This document shows, one piece after another, positions 51,584 to 60,702 of a stretch of DNA of 64,000 bases; position 1 is the first letter of the stretch; each line of letters opens with the position of its first letter. A program made the position numbers and the translations under genes. The notes under the pieces were generated by a model. The model did no database searches and was not told the origin of the DNA. It was given only the letters and a program-made list of their open reading frames with translations. Source of the DNA: Prevotella sp. (GTDB taxonomy: Bacteria > Bacteroidota > Bacteroidia > Bacteroidales > Muribaculaceae); the NCBI GenBank assembly GCA_023666665.1, contig JAMPBN010000001.1, positions 857,944 to 921,943 of the forward strand. The letters are read 5' to 3'.

Positions 51584-53643
51584 AGTATCTCAAAGGCATT
51601 GGCCCGGTCAAGGCGGCCTTGTTGGGCAAAGAGTTGGGAATCAAGACTGTTGGCGACCTTCTTGAGCATTACCCTACGAGCTACGTTGACCGTTCGCAGG
51701 TTTATAAGATTGCCGACCTCCGAGGCGCTGAACTGCCAATGATTCAGGTTCGTGGCAGATTTCTGCGAGCAGAGATGCAGGGCGAGGGCGCAAAAAGCCG
51801 TCTCGTGGCGCTCTTTACCGATGGCACAGGGGTTATGGAGGTTGTGTGGTTTCGCCAATGCAAGTCAATTGCAAAGTCGCTGAATCCGGACTTGACCTAC
51901 GTGCTTTTCGGCAAACCCTCGGAATATAACCATCATTGGCAGCTCGTTCACCCCGAGCTTGACACCGAAGTCACGGCCGAAACCCACAAAGGTCTGCGCG
52001 GGGTGTATCCGCTCACCGAGGGGCTGCGCAACAAGGGCGTGACCTCCCGACAGATGCACACCTGGGTGGTCAATGCCCTGACAGCCGGCGTTGCAGTGCG
52101 CGAGATATTGCCTGCCGAAGTATTGCAGCCCTGGAAACTGATGAGCCGAGCAGAGGCCATCAGGGTAATTCACCGCCCGCAAAATATGATTGAGCTTGAA
52201 CGCGCCAAGTTCAGACTCAAATTCGAGGAACTTTTCTTCCTTGAGCTCAACATCATAAGGTATGGCCGCAACCGCAAGCAGGCACTTAAAGGCTGGTCGT
52301 TCACCAAAGTGGGCAGCTACTTTAACCGCTTCTACTCCGAGTGCATGCCCTTTGAACTGACCAATTCCCAGAAGCGCGTAATCAAAGAAATTCGCAGCGA
52401 TATGAACACCGGACGGCAAATGAACCGCCTGCTGCAAGGCGATGTGGGGTCGGGCAAAACCTTGGTGGCGCTGCTCACTATGCTAATTGCGCTCGACAAT
52501 GGTGCGCAGGCCTGTATGATGGCACCGACTGAAATCCTGGCCACTCAGCATTATGAAACTCTCTCGGCTCTGGCCGGGCAAGTTGGCGTAAACGTGAAAC
52601 TCCTGACCGGGTCAACTCCCAAAAAAGAGCGCGAAGAAATTCATCGCCAGCTAATGGACGGCTCGTTGCATATTCTCATCGGCACCCACGCCGTGATTGA
52701 AGACAACGTGCAGTTTGCCCGCCTGGGCTATGTGGTGATTGACGAGCAACACCGCTTTGGCGTGGCGCAGCGTGCGCGTTTGTGGCAAAAAGCAGAGATG
52801 GCACCCCACGTGCTGGTGATGACGGCAACTCCGATACCGCGCACCTTGGCAATGACCGTTTACGGCGACCTCGATGTCAGCATTATTGACGAGCTGCCCC
52901 CCGGGCGTAAGCCGGTAACCACGGTTCTGCGCTATGACGACCGCCGGCAACAAATCTACGACTCCCTGCACCGCCAACTTCTTGCCGGTCGGCAGGCATA
53001 CATAGTGTATCCGCTGATTGATGAGAATGAAAAACTCGACCTCCGTTCGCTTGAAAACGGCTATGAGTTTATAAGTCATCTGTTTAAAGACTTCAAGGTG
53101 GCGATGGTTCACGGGCGTATGAAACCCGCCGAAAAAGACCGTCAGATGCAGAAATTCGTGTTGGGCGAGGCTCACATCCTGGTGGCCACCACGGTGATTG
53201 AGGTTGGTGTTAACGTACCCAATGCCTCCGTGATGATAATTGAGAATGCCGAGCGCTTCGGCCTCAGTCAGTTACATCAGCTACGGGGCAGGGTGGGGCG
53301 CGGAGCTGACCAAAGCTACTGCATACTGATGTCAAAACATAACATCGGGCGCGATACCCGTCATCGCCTCGAGGTTATGACCTCGACCACCGACGGTTTT
53401 GTTGTGGCCGAAGAAGATATGAAGCTGCGCGGCCCCGGCGACATTGAGGGCACAATGCAGAGCGGACTTTTCGTTGACCTCAAAATGGCCTCGCTGGTCA
53501 CCGATACTCCCATACTTGAACAAGCCCGCAGAGCCGCCGAGATAGTTCTTGATGCCGACCCGCGGCTGAGCGCACATCCGGGGTTGCGACAAACGCTCTC
53601 GCTGATGTTTGACCGCACAATGGACTGGGCAAGAATAAGCTAA
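51562..53643 (+). CDS. recG: ATP-dependent DNA helicase RecG
   Basis: 693 aa, full length. The N-terminal wedge (OB) domain (YLKGIGPVKAALLGKELGIKTVGDLLEHYP) is followed by the helicase domains: Walker A LLQGDVGSGKTLVA, DEQH box VIDEQHRFGV, motif III TATPIPRT, and motifs V/VI (TTVIEVGVNVPNASVM, LHQLRGRVGRG). It reverses stalled replication forks. The predicted start lies inside ispD; a slightly downstream alternative start would shorten the overlap but also the conserved N-terminus. Confidence 0.96.
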   Translation: MDAATDIKYLKGIGPVKAALLGKELGIKTVGDLLEHYPTSYVDRSQVYKIADLRGAELPMIQVRGRFLRAEMQGEGAKSRLVALFTDGTGVMEVVWFRQCKSIAKSLNPDLTYVLFGKPSEYNHHWQLVHPELDTEVTAETHKGLRGVYPLTEGLRNKGVTSRQMHTWVVNALTAGVAVREILPAEVLQPWKLMSRAEAIRVIHRPQNMIELERAKFRLKFEELFFLELNIIRYGRNRKQALKGWSFTKVGSYFNRFYSECMPFELTNSQKRVIKEIRSDMNTGRQMNRLLQGDVGSGKTLVALLTMLIALDNGAQACMMAPTEILATQHYETLSALAGQVGVNVKLLTGSTPKKEREEIHRQLMDGSLHILIGTHAVIEDNVQFARLGYVVIDEQHRFGVAQRARLWQKAEMAPHVLVMTATPIPRTLAMTVYGDLDVSIIDELPPGRKPVTTVLRYDDRRQQIYDSLHRQLLAGRQAYIVYPLIDENEKLDLRSLENGYEFISHLFKDFKVAMVHGRMKPAEKDRQMQKFVLGEAHILVATTVIEVGVNVPNASVMIIENAERFGLSQLHQLRGRVGRGADQSYCILMSKHNIGRDTRHRLEVMTSTTDGFVVAEEDMKLRGPGDIEGTMQSGLFVDLKMASLVTDTPILEQARRAAEIVLDADPRLSAHPGLRQTLSLMFDRTMDWARIS

Positions 53644-53674
53644 AAACAAAACACACATTAACACATTTCAGAAA

Positions 53675-54793
53675 ATGCAAACAACCGTAAAACTTAAAAT
53701 GCTATTATTAGCCACGCTGCTGCCTATTGCAGCGGCTGCTGAATATTACCCGATAAACGGCGACAAAACAACCTTGGAGAACCCGTTCGGAGAACAATGT
53801 CAGGCAACGGAAATCGGGATAATTGCGGGAAACAACAGGCAGATTGTTGTGCCGGATAATTCGCCCCTGGTTTACTGCGATTTGCTCGGCAACCTGTTTT
53901 ATGCACAAATCGGTCAAACCATAACCCCGGTGGTTGAACATTCCGATACCATATTCACGCCTTATTGCTACATTGACTTCAATCAAGATGGCTTTTTCGG
54001 GGTCGATGAGGCCGTTGGCTCCAACTTCAAAATTGCCAGCTCAATTCAGCCCGGGCGCTATCGTGTCCGCTTCAAGCTCGATGGCTCTGACGCATCAGCT
54101 GCCGGGAGTGCCGACAGCCTGGCTCTGGTGGCAGACGCAATGCTGAGCATCGCCGGCAAGGAGGTTGAAGTCTATGCCCCCGCAATTCCCAACGGTCAGG
54201 TAGTAGATAAATGGGGCGCTCAGCTCAATCCTCTGAAAGCACCATATAACCAGAACTTCGTTATCCGCCTGGCCGCTGACAAAGCTTACCATCATAACGG
54301 CGCACTGGTTAAAATGGGTTATAATCTTGACGGAGATGGGTTCGACGAATATGGAAATCCTCAATATGATGAATTTATTGTAGAAGAAAATGCCGTGTAT
54401 GGCGACCGTTATGAATTTAAGGCCGAGAAGATGCGCGAAAATTTGCAGATTATCGGGCGAATGGCTGAGGGAGAACTCTATCCGGCCGACAATATCAGCG
54501 GCACTTTGCCCATAGTGAGCGTCAATACCGAAAATTTTGTTACTATAATTGACCGAGTAACCAAGATTCCGGCTTCACTGTCAGTTACCGTCCCGAAAAA
54601 TTATGTGACGCTAAACGGTAAGGAAGCAGAAGCAGTTGAAATATCTGACCTGACAATACGCGGCCGCGGAAATGCGAGCTGGACGTGGCAAAAGAAACCA
54701 TACAAGCTTAAGTTTGCCGAAAAGACAAAGTTGATGGGTTTGCCCAAGAGTAAACACTTCTCCCTGATTCCATATCCCGGATTTCAAACGTGA
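53675..54793 (+). CDS. CotH-family secreted protein, 5' part (frame-disrupted)
   Basis: 372 aa. A signal peptide (KMLLLATLLPIAAAA) is followed by a GEVED-type beta module (CYIDFNQDGFFGVDEAVG), a second module homologous to part of the neighbouring 545-aa protein, and the start of a CotH kinase-like domain (IRGRGNASWTWQKKPYKLKF, LMGLPKSKHF). The frame stops at TGA after PYPGFQT, in the middle of the CotH domain; the rest follows in the -1 frame from 54790. Complete relatives continue through this point, so this is a frameshifted gene or a base-calling error. Confidence 0.8.
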   Translation: MQTTVKLKMLLLATLLPIAAAAEYYPINGDKTTLENPFGEQCQATEIGIIAGNNRQIVVPDNSPLVYCDLLGNLFYAQIGQTITPVVEHSDTIFTPYCYIDFNQDGFFGVDEAVGSNFKIASSIQPGRYRVRFKLDGSDASAAGSADSLALVADAMLSIAGKEVEVYAPAIPNGQVVDKWGAQLNPLKAPYNQNFVIRLAADKAYHHNGALVKMGYNLDGDGFDEYGNPQYDEFIVEENAVYGDRYEFKAEKMRENLQIIGRMAEGELYPADNISGTLPIVSVNTENFVTIIDRVTKIPASLSVTVPKNYVTLNGKEAEAVEISDLTIRGRGNASWTWQKKPYKLKFAEKTKLMGLPKSKHFSLIPYPGFQT

Positions 54794-55770
54794 TTGCCGC
54801 TGTTGGAGGATTGGAAATGGCTCGCCTGACCGGGCAGAGCTGGGCTTCACACGCAGAGCCGGTGGAGTTTGTTCTCAACGGACAATATATGGGACTCTAT
54901 TTTGTGGTTGAAAACGTGAAAATCAGCGGTAAGCGCCTGGATATTTATGAGCAGCCCGACCTCAACGACGACGAGGAAACACTGCCGTGGGGATGGCTTG
55001 TGGAGGTTGATAACAATCCTGACGACAATTATATCAGCATAGCGGAAACTCCGGGCAAGACGCTGAATATCACGGCGCACACTCCCGAAGAAATGTCAGA
55101 GGGTCAACGCCGGTGGCTAACGGACGAGATGACCCTGCTCAACGACCTGATAATGAACTCATCATCCGACGACTGGGCGGAGCATATCGACGCAAATTCT
55201 GCGGCGCAGTATTTTATGGTGCGCGAGGCATTCGTTGACCGCGACGGTTATGCCGGAAGTATGTATCTGCACCGCGACACGGTGGGCAATGAACTATGGA
55301 AATTCGGTCCGCTATGGGATATTGCTTCAACCCATATTGAGAAAACGGCCTGGAATATTCCCGGTGGGTTTCATTATGGCTATCACTGGTTTGACGGCAT
55401 AATGGAGAAAACAGCCTTTAAGCTCGCACTTGTGGAGCAATGGGGGCTCTTTTACCCGCAACGTGCAGAGTTGATGGATTTTATTAAGCGGCTTGCTGAA
55501 ATCTGTAATCCGTCGGACGATGCGGATGCCCGGCGTTGGCCAATATTCACCCATTCGCAAACCCCGATCAGCTATGCCGATGGCTACGTTGATTTGCTGG
55601 GCAAGAACCTTGACTGGATGAACAGCGAGATTAATGAAGTCAAGACCGGAATTGAAACGCCTGAAGTAGCCGATGCTCCCAAGGAGATTTATGACTTGTG
55701 GGGTCGCCGGCTCTCGTATCCGGTGCGCGGCATCAACATAATTGGCGGCAGGAAAATTTACGTCAGGTAA
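54790..55770 (+). CDS. CotH-family secreted protein, 3' part (frame-disrupted)
   Basis: 326 aa without its own signal peptide, opening at a GTG that overlaps the upstream TGA (GTGA). It completes the CotH domain (GLEMARLTGQSWASHAEPVEFVLNGQYMGLYFVVENVK; EAFVDRDGYAGSMYLHRD; KFGPLWDIAST) and ends in a GRRL, Pro, GINIIGGRK tail like the sorting tails of nearby secreted enzymes. CotH proteins are atypical protein kinases in spores, but Bacteroidetes secreted forms are uncharacterised. As a separate protein it would stay in the cytoplasm, which argues that the two parts were one gene. Confidence 0.78.
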   Translation: MIAAVGGLEMARLTGQSWASHAEPVEFVLNGQYMGLYFVVENVKISGKRLDIYEQPDLNDDEETLPWGWLVEVDNNPDDNYISIAETPGKTLNITAHTPEEMSEGQRRWLTDEMTLLNDLIMNSSSDDWAEHIDANSAAQYFMVREAFVDRDGYAGSMYLHRDTVGNELWKFGPLWDIASTHIEKTAWNIPGGFHYGYHWFDGIMEKTAFKLALVEQWGLFYPQRAELMDFIKRLAEICNPSDDADARRWPIFTHSQTPISYADGYVDLLGKNLDWMNSEINEVKTGIETPEVADAPKEIYDLWGRRLSYPVRGINIIGGRKIYVR

Positions 55771-55803
55771 CTCTGTGGATTTTCGGGTTTAAGGGATTTT
55801 TAT

Positions 55804-55812
55804 TATATTTGC
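55804..55812 (+). promoter_or_regulatory. -7 promoter box for the fucosidase gene
   Basis: TATATTTGC, exact consensus, 22 bases before the ATG at 55835. It makes an upstream in-frame TTG at 55820 an unlikely start, since that lies at the expected transcript start. Confidence 0.6.
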
Positions 55813-55834
55813 GGAAAAATTGAAAATATACCGT

Positions 55835-57313
55835 ATGATGAGAAAAACAATCATTATCCCGATGATAGCGGGTGTACTTTCCGCAGGCGCTCAGGAGGTC
55901 TTGAAATTACAGACTCAGGAGCTTCCCAACCCGGAAAACGAACCTGTAGCTGTTCACCCGGTGCCGCACGAGCGCCAGGTGCTTTGGAACGAAACGGAAT
56001 TTTATGCTTTCTTCCACTATGGAATGAACACGTTTACCAACCGCGAGTGGGGCAATGGCGACGAAGACGTTAAGCAATACGCCCCCACTTCCGAACCCAA
56101 TCCGCGACAATGGCTCGAAGTGGCAAAGTCTGCGGGGATGAACGGCGGCATAGCCGTGGTGAAGCACCACGACGGCTTCTGCCTCTGGCCCACGGAAACC
56201 ACCGAACATAATTGCACCCACGGCTCGGGAGCATATGCCGCCACAAACATTCCGCAGAAATTCGGCGAGGCTGCCCGCGACCTCGGCATGAAATATGGCT
56301 TCTATATTTCGCCCTGGGACCGCAATTCGGAGCTTTATGGCACCGACAGATACGTCAGCGAAGTTTTTCTGCGTCAATGCGCAGAAATTTCGCAATATGG
56401 CGATGACCAGTTTGAAATGTGGTTCGACGGAGCCAACGGAGGCACCGGCTACTATGGCGGAGCCAACGAAAACCGCAGCATTGACAACAGCATATATTAC
56501 GATATTCCCAACCTGCGCGACTCAATTCACACCGTGATGCCCAACTGCGTGATGTGGGGCGTAGGCGGCGAAGCTCGCTGGATTGGCAATGAGGCCGGAT
56601 GGGCCGGCGAAACCAACTGGAGCTACGGAACCGGAACGAGCGGCAGCGTAGATGCCTGGGAGTGGTTTGCCGGCGAATCTGATGCCAAGGCCACTAACAA
56701 GGGGTGGTTCTGGCACTCCGGCGAGGTGGTTTTAAGTCTTGACCGCCTTTGGCAAATGTATATGGAGACGGTTGGTCGCAACGCCACCTGGATTCTCAAC
56801 CTGCCGCCCGACCAAAGCGGCTCAATTCCCGAGGTCACAGCCAAGAGAATGAAGGAATTTGGCGAACTTTTGAAAGAGCGCATTGCCGTTGATCACGCCC
56901 TGACTGCTACAGTTTCGGCAAGCGAAACCCGCGCTGCCGGCCAAACCCGCAATTACGAGGCCGCCAACGTCACCGACGGCGACAAAACCACATATTGGGC
57001 CACCAACGACGGCACTACCGACGCAACTCTTACGTTTATCTTCCCCGAAACCAAAAACGTGCACTACGTAAGCCTTATGGAATATATCCGCAAAGGCCAG
57101 AGAGTCAAGAATTTCACCATAGAAACCACTACCGACGGCTCGACCTGGACGGCAATCCCATATGCCAACACTACTACTATCGGCTACAAACGAATTGTGC
57201 CGCTCAACGGAAGCACCACCAACTACGGACCCGGTATGGACATCAAGGGCGTAAGAATCCATATTACCGATGCAAAAGCCTGTCCGTTAATCCATACCGT
57301 TCAAATCTTCTAA
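55835..57313 (+). CDS. Secreted alpha-L-fucosidase (GH29)
   Basis: 492 aa from the ATG at 55835 (a second ATG follows directly). The signal peptide is MMRKTIIIPMIAGVLSAGA. The GH29 barrel has FFHYGMNTFTNREWGNG, VKHHDGFCLWPTE with the conserved His pair, and the nucleophile Asp in EMWFDGANGG (about residue 198). Residues about 375-492 form a discoidin/F5-8C-like carbohydrate-binding domain (NVTDGDKTTYWAT). It removes terminal alpha-L-fucose from glycans in the periplasm or outside the cell. It lacks the GRR-type tail of its neighbours. The GEVED protein starts 5 bases on. Confidence 0.93.
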   Translation: MMRKTIIIPMIAGVLSAGAQEVLKLQTQELPNPENEPVAVHPVPHERQVLWNETEFYAFFHYGMNTFTNREWGNGDEDVKQYAPTSEPNPRQWLEVAKSAGMNGGIAVVKHHDGFCLWPTETTEHNCTHGSGAYAATNIPQKFGEAARDLGMKYGFYISPWDRNSELYGTDRYVSEVFLRQCAEISQYGDDQFEMWFDGANGGTGYYGGANENRSIDNSIYYDIPNLRDSIHTVMPNCVMWGVGGEARWIGNEAGWAGETNWSYGTGTSGSVDAWEWFAGESDAKATNKGWFWHSGEVVLSLDRLWQMYMETVGRNATWILNLPPDQSGSIPEVTAKRMKEFGELLKERIAVDHALTATVSASETRAAGQTRNYEAANVTDGDKTTYWATNDGTTDATLTFIFPETKNVHYVSLMEYIRKGQRVKNFTIETTTDGSTWTAIPYANTTTIGYKRIVPLNGSTTNYGPGMDIKGVRIHITDAKACPLIHTVQIF

Positions 57314-57317
57314 AGCC

Positions 57318-58955
57318 ATGAAATTCCACTATATACTGCCTCTCTTGGCATTTATTTCGGCCAACGCTGAAGTGAGCATTGATTTTGAGAATGCCGATGG
57401 ATATAAATCATTGGGCGTTTACGACGTTTGGGAGGAATCGCCTCTGCGTACCGGCCAGATTGCCGGCAATTGGTCCATAACGCCGAACCCCGACAATTCT
57501 GTTGATGAAGTTCTCGGCGAGGCCGCAAATCCCTCGGCTCTGGTGTTGGGCGCACAGCGCTCGCGCTTCGGCTCAAACCGTATGGGTGTGAGAATTGACC
57601 TTAACGAGCCATTTAAGCTCACGCCAACGTTGCAATACGTCCACGTTATGTTACTGAAACCCATTGCCGGGCGCGTTATGCTCGTGGGCCTCGGCAGCCG
57701 CGAGGAGCGCCTTGGACAAAATCCTTATTGCGAACAGTTTTGGGTCGTTTCGAGCGGCGCGGTAGAACCGGGCAAGTGGAGCGATGCCGTTTTTCCCATC
57801 AAGGGAATTGACGGCATAAATATCCGCTCGCTGGTGGTTGTTCCCGACCTGGAATCGCCCCATAACCTAACGGAGGATTTTCTGTTTTATGTAGACGATA
57901 TTGAACTGAATTCCAGTTCAGTGCCTCGCGTATCCTACGAATACTATCCGGTAACCGGCGGCAAGCCCGAGTCGGCAATGACCCGCACCGACCGCGTGAC
58001 CTCATCCATCAGCCTGACTTCAGGAGGTGAAACGCAGAGCTTTGCCATTGAGCAGCAGATAAATAAAAAGCTTTATCAGAACCTTGTAGACAAAACTTTT
58101 TACGTTCAGCTCGGTAACGCCATAACTCCCGAACTCGGTTATGCGCAAAACTGGATGCACTCGTATTGCTACGTTGATTTGAACAACGATGGCAAATTCT
58201 CTGACGATGAACTGCTTAGCTACAATGCGTATGCCGCCGACGGAAGCAGCTATAAGAACTCCAAGGGTGAAAGCGTTGGCAGCGGATTGGGCAACGGCCA
58301 ATGCGGCAAGATGCCCGCGTTTACGTTGCCGGCCGACACCCGCCCCGGGCGCTACCGCATGCGCTTGAAGCTTGACTGGAACAGCCTTGACCCGGCAGGC
58401 AATCCCGGCGATGCCGAAGGCAAAAACCTAATTAACGACAATGGCGGAATGATTGCCGATGTGATGCTCAACGTATGTGACAACACCGTGGAAGTCAACG
58501 ATTTCCAGCTCAACGGTGAAGTGCTGGCCGAAGACGGCAGTAAACTTTCGCCATATCTTGCGCCGTATAACGCTCCGTTCACAATCCGGATGTCTCCCGA
58601 AAAGGGATTTCACCACGAGGGCGCTGACGTGAAAGTCGGCTTCAACCTCAACGGCGAGGCTATCGACAAGTACGGAAACCCTCAATACAGTGAATTTACC
58701 ATCACTGAAGGTCAATTTACTGACGGACTCTACACAATTCCGGCAGAAATGATGCGCGGCAACCTGCTGATTAACGGCAATATGGTTGAAAACGGCACAG
58801 ATATTGGCGATGAAGAGCAAGGACTCATAAGCGTTCCTGAAAACCTCATTGCCAATGATGACGCTAATAATGAGGTCTACAATACCTTAGGCATCAAGCT
58901 GATTAAACCGCAACACGGCCTGAAAATTGTAAACGGCAAGAAAATCCTGCTGTGA
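57318..58955 (+). CDS. Secreted GEVED-domain protein
   Basis: 545 aa with signal peptide (MKFHYILPLLAFISANA). Residues 20-200 are a beta-sandwich of carbohydrate-binding appearance. Then comes a GEVED module (CYVDLNNDGKFSDDELLSYN, with PGRYRMRLKLDW) and a module (APYNAPFTIRMSPEKGFHHEGADVKVGFNLNG) shared with the CotH protein two genes upstream. The end (TLGIKLIKPQHGLKIVNGKK) is a weaker version of the shared sorting tail. No catalytic motif is seen, so it is probably a surface binding protein for the same glycans as the fucosidase. Confidence 0.85.
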   Translation: MKFHYILPLLAFISANAEVSIDFENADGYKSLGVYDVWEESPLRTGQIAGNWSITPNPDNSVDEVLGEAANPSALVLGAQRSRFGSNRMGVRIDLNEPFKLTPTLQYVHVMLLKPIAGRVMLVGLGSREERLGQNPYCEQFWVVSSGAVEPGKWSDAVFPIKGIDGINIRSLVVVPDLESPHNLTEDFLFYVDDIELNSSSVPRVSYEYYPVTGGKPESAMTRTDRVTSSISLTSGGETQSFAIEQQINKKLYQNLVDKTFYVQLGNAITPELGYAQNWMHSYCYVDLNNDGKFSDDELLSYNAYAADGSSYKNSKGESVGSGLGNGQCGKMPAFTLPADTRPGRYRMRLKLDWNSLDPAGNPGDAEGKNLINDNGGMIADVMLNVCDNTVEVNDFQLNGEVLAEDGSKLSPYLAPYNAPFTIRMSPEKGFHHEGADVKVGFNLNGEAIDKYGNPQYSEFTITEGQFTDGLYTIPAEMMRGNLLINGNMVENGTDIGDEEQGLISVPENLIANDDANNEVYNTLGIKLIKPQHGLKIVNGKKILL

Positions 58956-58979
58956 TTTCGGTTTTTGGCGGATTTTTCT

Positions 58980-58988
58980 TAAATTTGT
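58980..58988 (+). promoter_or_regulatory. -7 promoter box for parA-parB
   Basis: TAAATTTGT, one base from consensus, 31 bases before the parA ATG at 59020. An in-frame GTG at 58987 lies within the box and is rejected as start. Confidence 0.5.
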
Positions 58989-59019
58989 GCGTTCAGAACC
59001 GTACACTTTCAACCGCAAA

Positions 59020-59793
59020 ATGGGAAAAATCATAGCCATAGCTAACCAAAAGGGTGGGGTGGGCAAAACCACTACCGCCATAAATCTTGCTGCCTCGCTG
59101 GCCGCTGAAAAAAAACGAGTATTGATAGTTGATGCCGACCCGCAGGCAAACGCCACGTCGGGCTACGGCATTGACCCGCGCAAAATGACCGGCAGCATAT
59201 ATGAATGTCTTGTTGACGAATATCCGGTTGACGGCTCGCAGGTGGCCACTTGCGTAGAGGGTCTTGACCTGCTCGGCTCGCGCATTGACCTTGCCGGAGC
59301 AGAACTCGAGCTGGTGAGCAAACCGCAGCGCGAAAGTGTTATGAAAAAAGCACTAGCACCGATTGCCGACAAGTATGACTACATTCTGATAGACTGCTCG
59401 CCGTCGCTCGGCCTGATTACCGTCAATGCTCTCACGGCAGCCGACTCGGTGATAATCCCGGTGCAGGCGGAATATTTTGCTCTGGAGGGTATCTCCAAGC
59501 TGCTCAACACCATACGCATTATCAAGTCAAAACTCAACCCGCAGCTCGAAATCGAGGGCTTCCTGCTCACTATGTATGATGCCCGCCTCAGACTTGCCAA
59601 TCAGATATACGAAGAGCTGAAAGGTCACTTCGGCGATATGGTGTTCGACACCGTGATTCCCCGCAACATCCGCCTGAGCGAGGCCCCCAGCCACGGACTT
59701 CCCGCGCTGCTCTACGACCCCGCGAGCCGTGGTGCAACAAGCCATACTCAGCTCGCCAAAGAGATTATCAAGAAAAACTCACACAAAAAATAA
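59020..59793 (+). CDS. parA: Chromosome partitioning ATPase ParA (Soj)
   Basis: 257 aa from the ATG at 59020. The deviant Walker A motif is KGGVGKTTTAIN (11-22), with DADPQANATSGYG, the Walker B ILIDCSPSLGLITVNAL and the DNA-binding basic helix near the C-terminus. It forms an ATP-dependent dimer on the nucleoid that moves ParB-parS complexes. parB follows after 12 bases. I found no evident parS palindrome in the window by eye. Confidence 0.96.
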   Translation: MGKIIAIANQKGGVGKTTTAINLAASLAAEKKRVLIVDADPQANATSGYGIDPRKMTGSIYECLVDEYPVDGSQVATCVEGLDLLGSRIDLAGAELELVSKPQRESVMKKALAPIADKYDYILIDCSPSLGLITVNALTAADSVIIPVQAEYFALEGISKLLNTIRIIKSKLNPQLEIEGFLLTMYDARLRLANQIYEELKGHFGDMVFDTVIPRNIRLSEAPSHGLPALLYDPASRGATSHTQLAKEIIKKNSHKK

Positions 59794-59805
59794 ACGCATC
59801 TCAAT

Positions 59806-60702
59806 ATGGCACAACCTCATAAACCCGCTCTTGGGCGTGGACTGGACTATTTGCTGTCGATGGACGACGTTCCGGCCCGCGGCTCGTCGGCAATCAACGA
59901 TATTCCGCTTGACAACATCCACCCTAATCCGGATCAACCCCGCCGCACGTTCGACGAAGAGGCTCTGCAGGAACTCTCAAGCTCAATTGCGGAGCTCGGA
60001 ATCATTCAGCCGCTGAGTCTCCGCAAGGTCGGCAACAATGACTATCAGATTATTGCCGGAGAGCGCCGCTATCGTGCCGCAAAGCTCGCCGGGCTGCAAA
60101 GTGTGCCGGCATATATCCGCACTGCCAATGATGCCGAACTCACCGAGATGGCGCTGATTGAAAACATTCAGCGCGAAGATCTTAACGCCATAGAAATTGC
60201 CCTGACGTTCAAAAAACTGATTGAACAATATGAACTGACGCAGGAAAAACTGTCAACCCGCATCGGCAAGAAACGCGCCACGATAGCTAACTTTTTGCGT
60301 CTGCTGAAATTGCCCGCCGAGGTGCAGCTCGGTCTGCGCGATAAGCATCTCGACATGGGTCACGCCCGCGCATTGCTCTCGCTCGACAACCCCAAACTGC
60401 AGCTGAAACTCTACAGCCAGATTCTCGATGAGGGGCTGAGCGTGCGCCGCGTTGAGGAACTCGCCAAGCAATATCGCGAAAGCGCTGAAAAAGGCGAACC
60501 CATTGACAAACCGGCAACTCCCGCACCCCGCAGCAAGGCATCGAGCGAGTTTGATGCCCTGAAGCGCAGCCTGTCGGCAGCGTTCAATACTCGGGTGCAG
60601 TTCTCGTGTGACAAAACCGGTCGCGGCAAAATAACTTTCCCCTTTGCCAACGACGAAGAACTCGAACGCCTTATTCGCATTTTCGACACCATTAAGGGAT
60701 GA
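59806..60702 (+). CDS. parB: Chromosome partitioning protein ParB
   Basis: 298 aa. N-terminal ParA-interaction segment (KPALGRGLDYLLSMDDVP), CTPase/ParB-N domain with GERRYRAAKLAG and ENIQREDLNAIE, a helix-turn-helix (TQEKLSTRIGKKRATIANFLRLLKLP) and a C-terminal dimerisation domain (VQFSCDKTGRGKITFPFANDEELERLI). It spreads from parS as a CTP-dependent clamp. It overlaps the DUF5683 gene by 4 bases. Confidence 0.96.
   Translation: MAQPHKPALGRGLDYLLSMDDVPARGSSAINDIPLDNIHPNPDQPRRTFDEEALQELSSSIAELGIIQPLSLRKVGNNDYQIIAGERRYRAAKLAGLQSVPAYIRTANDAELTEMALIENIQREDLNAIEIALTFKKLIEQYELTQEKLSTRIGKKRATIANFLRLLKLPAEVQLGLRDKHLDMGHARALLSLDNPKLQLKLYSQILDEGLSVRRVEELAKQYRESAEKGEPIDKPATPAPRSKASSEFDALKRSLSAAFNTRVQFSCDKTGRGKITFPFANDEELERLIRIFDTIKG

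Noticed and set aside
54770-54800. Programmed -1 frameshift in the CotH gene
   Set aside because: No X-XXY-YYZ slippery heptamer or downstream pseudoknot is evident at the junction, so I treat it as a mutation or base-calling error.
59020-60702. A parS centromere site near parA-parB
   Set aside because: I looked for TGTTNCACGTGAAACA-like palindromes across the window and saw none; partial matches such as TTTCACGCGG near 25919 lack the central CACGTG.
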